A stretch of 64,000 nucleotides of DNA from Burkholderia glumae LMG 2196 = ATCC 33617 (GTDB lineage: Bacteria > Pseudomonadota > Gammaproteobacteria > Burkholderiales > Burkholderiaceae), in contig NZ_CP009435.1 of the NCBI RefSeq assembly GCF_000960995.1, forward strand, positions 3,534,001 through 3,598,000, given 5' to 3'. Below are positions 60,732 to 64,000 of the stretch, one piece after another. The notes beneath the pieces are model-generated. The model searched no databases. It was not told where the DNA came from and worked only from the letters and a program-made list of their open reading frames with translations. The position numbers and the translations under genes are program-made. Numbering within the stretch: the first letter of the stretch is position 1; the number at the start of each line of letters is the position of its first letter.

Positions 60732-62066
60732 TCACACGTGCAGCAGCAGATGGCGCCGCTCCCACGAGCTGATCACGCGGAAGAACGCCTCGTACTCGGT
60801 TTCCTTCAGCGCCAGATACGCCTTCACGAACTTCTCGCCGAGAATCTCGGCAAGCGGCGTGGAAGCGGCCATCAGCGTGAGCCCCTCCTCCAGGTTGCGC
60901 GGCAGCTGGTACGGCAGGCTGTAGCCGTCGGCCGCGAGCGGCGCGGTCGGATTCAGGCGCTGCGTGATGCCCAGATAGCCGGCCGCGAGCGTGCCGGCCA
61001 GTGCCAGGTACGGGTTGCAGTCCACGCCGGGGATGCGGTTCTCGATGCGCCGTGCGGCCGGCGCCGCGTGCGGGATCCGGAAGCCGACCGTGCGGTTGTC
61101 GTAGCCCCACTGCACGTTGATCGGCGCGGCCATGAAGCGCGACAGCCGCCGGTACGAGTTGATGTACGGCGCGAAGATCGGCATCAGCGCCGGCGTGTAT
61201 TTCTGCAGGCCCGCCAGATAGCTGCGGAACATGTCGGTCGATTCGCCCTGTGCGTCGACGAACAGGTTGCGCCCGTCTTCGAGGTCGACGATGCTCTGGT
61301 GGATGTGCATCGCCGAGCCGGGCTCGTTCTCCATCGGCTTGGCCATGAACGTCGCGTACATGTTGTGGCGCAGCGCGGCCTCGCGCACGGTGCGCTTGAA
61401 CAGGAACACCTGGTCGGCCAGCGAGAGCGCATCGCCGTGCTGGAAGTTGATCTCCATCTGCGCGGCGCCGACCTCGTGGATCAGCGTGTCGATGTCGAGG
61501 CCCTGCATGTCGCAGTATTCGTAGATGTCCTCGAACAGCGGATCGAATTCGTTGACGGCCTCGATCGAGTACGACTGGCGGCCCGTCTCCGCGCGCCCGG
61601 TGCGGCCCACCGGCGGGCGCAGCGGCAGGTCGGGGTCCTTGTTCATCTCCACCAGGTAGAACTCGAGCTCGGGCGCCACCACCGGCCGCCAGCCCCGCTG
61701 GCGGTACAGTTCCAGCACGCGCCGCAGCACGTAGCGCGGCGAGATCGCCACCGGCGAGCCGTCGAAATGGACGCAGTCGTGGATCACCTGGGCGGTCGGA
61801 TCGACGGCCCACGGGATCAGGCAGATGGTGGACGGGTCCGGCACGCAGACCATGTCGGGATCGGTCACGCCGGACAGCGAGCCATCCTCGGGATAGTCGC
61901 CGGTGACGGTCTGCACCATCACCGCCTGCGGCAGGCGCATCGATTCGCCCGTCTCGAACTTGTTGCGCGGGATGATCTTGCCGCGCGCAATGCCGGCCAT
62001 GTCGGGAATGATCGCCTCGACTTCGGTGATCCGGTGCTGCTTCATGAAATCGTCAAGGTCTTGCAT
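60732..62066 (-). CDS. puuA: Gamma-glutamylputrescine synthetase-like (GS family)
   Basis: The 444-residue enzyme has glutamine-synthetase catalytic blocks (APELEFYLVEMNKDP, GAAQMEINFQHGDALSLAD, GSAMHIHQSIV, NRTVGFRIP) but not the adenylylation Tyr motif of GlnA. It joins glutamate to putrescine or a related amine as the first step of the Puu/Spu route. The start MQDLDDFMKQHRI matches the PuuA/SpuB type. It lies 45 nt after the amidohydrolase gene. Confidence 0.88.
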   Translation of the reverse strand: MQDLDDFMKQHRITEVEAIIPDMAGIARGKIIPRNKFETGESMRLPQAVMVQTVTGDYPEDGSLSGVTDPDMVCVPDPSTICLIPWAVDPTAQVIHDCVHFDGSPVAISPRYVLRRVLELYRQRGWRPVVAPELEFYLVEMNKDPDLPLRPPVGRTGRAETGRQSYSIEAVNEFDPLFEDIYEYCDMQGLDIDTLIHEVGAAQMEINFQHGDALSLADQVFLFKRTVREAALRHNMYATFMAKPMENEPGSAMHIHQSIVDLEDGRNLFVDAQGESTDMFRSYLAGLQKYTPALMPIFAPYINSYRRLSRFMAAPINVQWGYDNRTVGFRIPHAAPAARRIENRIPGVDCNPYLALAGTLAAGYLGITQRLNPTAPLAADGYSLPYQLPRNLEEGLTLMAASTPLAEILGEKFVKAYLALKETEYEAFFRVISSWERRHLLLHV

Positions 62067-62111
62067 GTCAGCCTCGTTGTGATGGTTGCCCGCGCCCGCG
62101 GGCTCGGCCGC

Positions 62112-62894
62112 CTAGGCCGCTTCGGCTGCTTTGCGCCGGCGGGCTCGGCAGGCCTCGCCGAACGCCGCGAAGATCGCCCGCGACAGCGGGTGCTGCGCGA
62201 ACTGCCATTCCGGGTGCCACTGCACGCCGAGCACGAAGCCCGGCGCGTCGCGCACGCTCACGGCCTCGATCAGCCCGTCCGGGGCGACCGCCTCGACGAG
62301 CAGCCCTTCGCCGAGCCGGTCGATCCCTTGCGCGTGCAACGAATTCACCTGCACCTCGGCCGCGCCGCCGGCCAGCCGCGCGAGCAGCCCGCCCGGCACC
62401 AGCCGCACCGCATGCGCGGGACCGTACTGGGCGGCGAGCGGCGCGGTCTTGTCCTCGCGGTGATCGGCCAGGCCGGGCACCTCGTGCAGACGCGGGTGCA
62501 GCGTGCCGCCGAAGGTCACGTTCAGTTCCTGCAGGCCGCGGCAGAGCGCGAGCACCGGCACGCCGGCCGCGATCGCCGCGCGCGCGAGCGGCAGCACGGT
62601 GGCGTCGCGCGCCGGGTCGTGCAGCGTGCCGGGCGCGCTGGCGGGGCCGTGGTAGCGCTGCGGCTCGAGATTCGAGTAGCTGCCGGTCAGCAGCAGCCCG
62701 TCGAGCGCGGCGAGCAGGTCGGGAATCGGCTGGCGCTCGCCGAGCGCCGGCAGCACGAACGCGAGCGCGCCGGCACCGTCGACGACGGCATCGAGGTATT
62801 TCTCGCCGGCCGAATGGCTCGGATGCGGCCCGGCCATGCCGCGATCGGCGCTGACGGCCACCACCGGGCGGCACGACGTTCGAGATCGGCTCAT
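62112..62894 (-). CDS. puuD: Gamma-glutamyl-GABA hydrolase, class I amidotransferase fold
   Basis: The 260-residue enzyme releases glutamate from gamma-glutamyl intermediates of polyamine breakdown. The catalytic Cys is in VLALCRGLQELN and the His-Glu pair in QWHPEWQ, and LLLTGSYSNLEPQRYHG is typical of PuuD. ATG 62894 starts MSRSRTSCRP; the frame extends upstream without support. It is the first gene of the minus-strand polyamine operon. Confidence 0.88.
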   Translation of the reverse strand: MSRSRTSCRPVVAVSADRGMAGPHPSHSAGEKYLDAVVDGAGALAFVLPALGERQPIPDLLAALDGLLLTGSYSNLEPQRYHGPASAPGTLHDPARDATVLPLARAAIAAGVPVLALCRGLQELNVTFGGTLHPRLHEVPGLADHREDKTAPLAAQYGPAHAVRLVPGGLLARLAGGAAEVQVNSLHAQGIDRLGEGLLVEAVAPDGLIEAVSVRDAPGFVLGVQWHPEWQFAQHPLSRAIFAAFGEACRARRRKAAEAA

Positions 62895-63812
62895 GCCGGC
62901 TCCGGTTGGACGTGCGGGCCACCCGCGCGCCACCGCGCCGGACGCGCGCGGGCCGGTGCCAGCGAAGCGGGTAGCGGATCGGAAAACGACGGCCGCCGAG
63001 GCGAGCCGGCGGCCCGCCAGGGCAGGTGCCGGCACGCCTCGCGCGCCGGACAGGCACGACGGGAACGCGCGAGACAGGCGCTAGGGCAACAGCGAAGCGG
63101 CGTGGTACGGGCGCAGCGCGCTGTGGGCGCGGACCGCGCCGACATTGAAGCGGCGCACGCCGCGCCGGGACATGGCGGGCGCGGAATTAGGCAGGCTTGG
63201 GCTGGCGCGATACTCGCCGCTGCCGGTTTCGGGGGACTCGACGGCGCGCGGCAGGGCCGCGTCGCGCCTTCGATCCCGTTTGACCAGGGGGCCTCGGACT
63301 CTCACGATCACACTCGACTGACTGTTTAATGTATCGAACGCGTCGAGCGCCGTGGTGAACAAAACTGGCACGGTCGCTCGACACGCCGGCTGGCCGTCGG
63401 GACCGATCGGAAGGAACGCGCATCGCGCGAGCCGGCGTCATGCGAGCCAGAGTGATCGGCGTGACGACTTGCTGTCACCAAGCTTAACGGATTTCGAGAT
63501 GGCGTCAAACGAGTTTCAAAATTCCCGATGCCGTGTTTACCCTGAGGTTCGCGACAGCCGCGCCGCTTAGAATATTCAACAGCGCCGCGGGCGGGCGTTC
63601 CCTTTCCCGCCGCCCGCCGAGCGCGGGCCGGCGCCGCCCGATCTCGGTCGAAGCCGCCGCCCGGCTGCCCTGCCGCTTGCGCAATCCGGGCGCCGACGAG
63701 CCCTGCGAGTGGATCCCGGCCGGCACGCCGCCGGCCGACTCGAGCCCACGGCACGCCCGCCCGCGCGCCACCCCGCGCGCCTGCCGGCGCGCCTGTTCCG
63801 AAGGAGCTTCCG
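62895..63812. other. Long divergent control region of the polyamine cluster
   Basis: The 918-nt gap between puuD (minus) and an aldehyde dehydrogenase gene (plus) has no convincing gene. A 96-codon minus-strand frame (63081-63371, GTG start) is not credible. TAGAAT at 63568-63573 is a likely plus-strand -10. TACATT near 63325-63335 on the minus strand may be one for puuD. No clear PuuR-like palindrome was found. Confidence 0.4.
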
Positions 63813-64000
63813 ATGCCGTCCACGCTCGCCTACTGGCAGGATCTCGCCGCGTCGCTGTCGATCGAGGCACGCGCGTTCATCGACGGCGCATACCGTGACG
63901 CCGCGCACGGCCGCCGCTTCGACTGCGTCAGCCCGATCGACGCGCGCCTGCTTGCGCAGGTGGCCGACTGCGGCGCCGAGGACGTCGACGCGGCCGTGGC
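63813..64000 (+). CDS. Aldehyde dehydrogenase, N-terminal part (cut by window end)
   Basis: The first 62 codons read MPSTLAYWQDLAASLSIEAR, then AFIDGAYRDAAHGRRFDCVSP and DVDAAVA, the N-terminal strand of NAD-dependent aldehyde dehydrogenases of the PuuC/KauB kind. AAGGAG lies six bases before the ATG. It faces the polyamine operon and probably oxidises the aldehyde made by the aminotransferase. The catalytic Cys lies outside the window. Confidence 0.8.
   Translation, partial: MPSTLAYWQDLAASLSIEARAFIDGAYRDAAHGRRFDCVSPIDARLLAQVADCGAEDVDAAV

Noticed and set aside
63081..63371. A 96-codon minus-strand frame in the polyamine control region
   Set aside because: GTG start without a ribosome site and no recognisable family; its composition does not stand out from chance frames.

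Overview
The window reads as a chromosomal stretch of a high-GC betaproteobacterium, almost certainly Burkholderia sensu stricto. The basis is the dense GC-rich coding, the order recJ-prfB-lysS, a full isc operon, an aceE-aceF-lpdA operon with a lipoyl-tagged E3, glnA-ntrB-ntrC, a phasin, and GlnE-type glutamine synthetase regulation. The species cannot be fixed by eye. No phage, insertion sequence, CRISPR array, rRNA or integrase was seen. Nearly all genes are core housekeeping.

Layout. 1-4.3 kb: end of recJ, prfB with its programmed frameshift, lysS, and a glycine-zipper membrane protein. 4.4-10.5 kb (minus): iscR-iscS-iscU-iscA-hscB-hscA-fdx-iscX, the Fe-S assembly operon, with two IscR boxes and a hairpin inside the operon. 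10.5-17.2 kb: LMW tyrosine phosphatase, lutAB lactate oxidation genes without lutC, an IclR regulator, a PBP7-type endopeptidase, and a phasin with paired operator-like palindromes. 17.4-23.8 kb (minus): pyruvate dehydrogenase operon. 24-32 kb: FixL/FixJ-like two-component pair, folD, prlC, dinB.

32-39.4 kb is the accessory part. It has an AT-richer gap, a LysE exporter, a 78-codon PP-loop-like ORF coupled to a CysC-type kinase, and a racemase and a lipoprotein gene that face each other and are both cut at one junction near 34.7 kb. Next come a methionine-rich MXKDX peptide, a Tat-exported MsrP-like molybdoenzyme with its cytochrome b, an ECF sigma gene whose usual anti-sigma partner is reduced to a 19-codon stub, and a TetR gene facing a gene-poor gap. 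It looks like an eroding region around one intact periplasmic redox cassette.

39.4-51.9 kb: initiator tRNA-Met, exonuclease III, an S9 peptidase, the nitrogen operon glnA-ntrB-ntrC (minus) with NtrC-like boxes, a rhodanese, a CinA-like protein with an EI24 protein, and a sterol-desaturase-like protein with a YVTN propeller protein. 52-58.3 kb: hrpA and argA diverge from a 23-bp gap built around a palindromic ATTATAAT, so both mRNAs may be leaderless; then yggX and tRNA-Val(CAC). 58.4-64 kb: a DUF2846-like lipoprotein and a putrescine catabolism cluster (aminotransferase, gamma-glutamylpolyamine synthetase, amidohydrolase) facing the start of an aldehyde dehydrogenase gene.

The best candidate for something undescribed is the 35.3-38.1 kb set: a Met-rich secreted peptide beside a probable methionine-sulfoxide-reductase-like molybdoenzyme, under a possible ECF sigma that has lost its anti-sigma.
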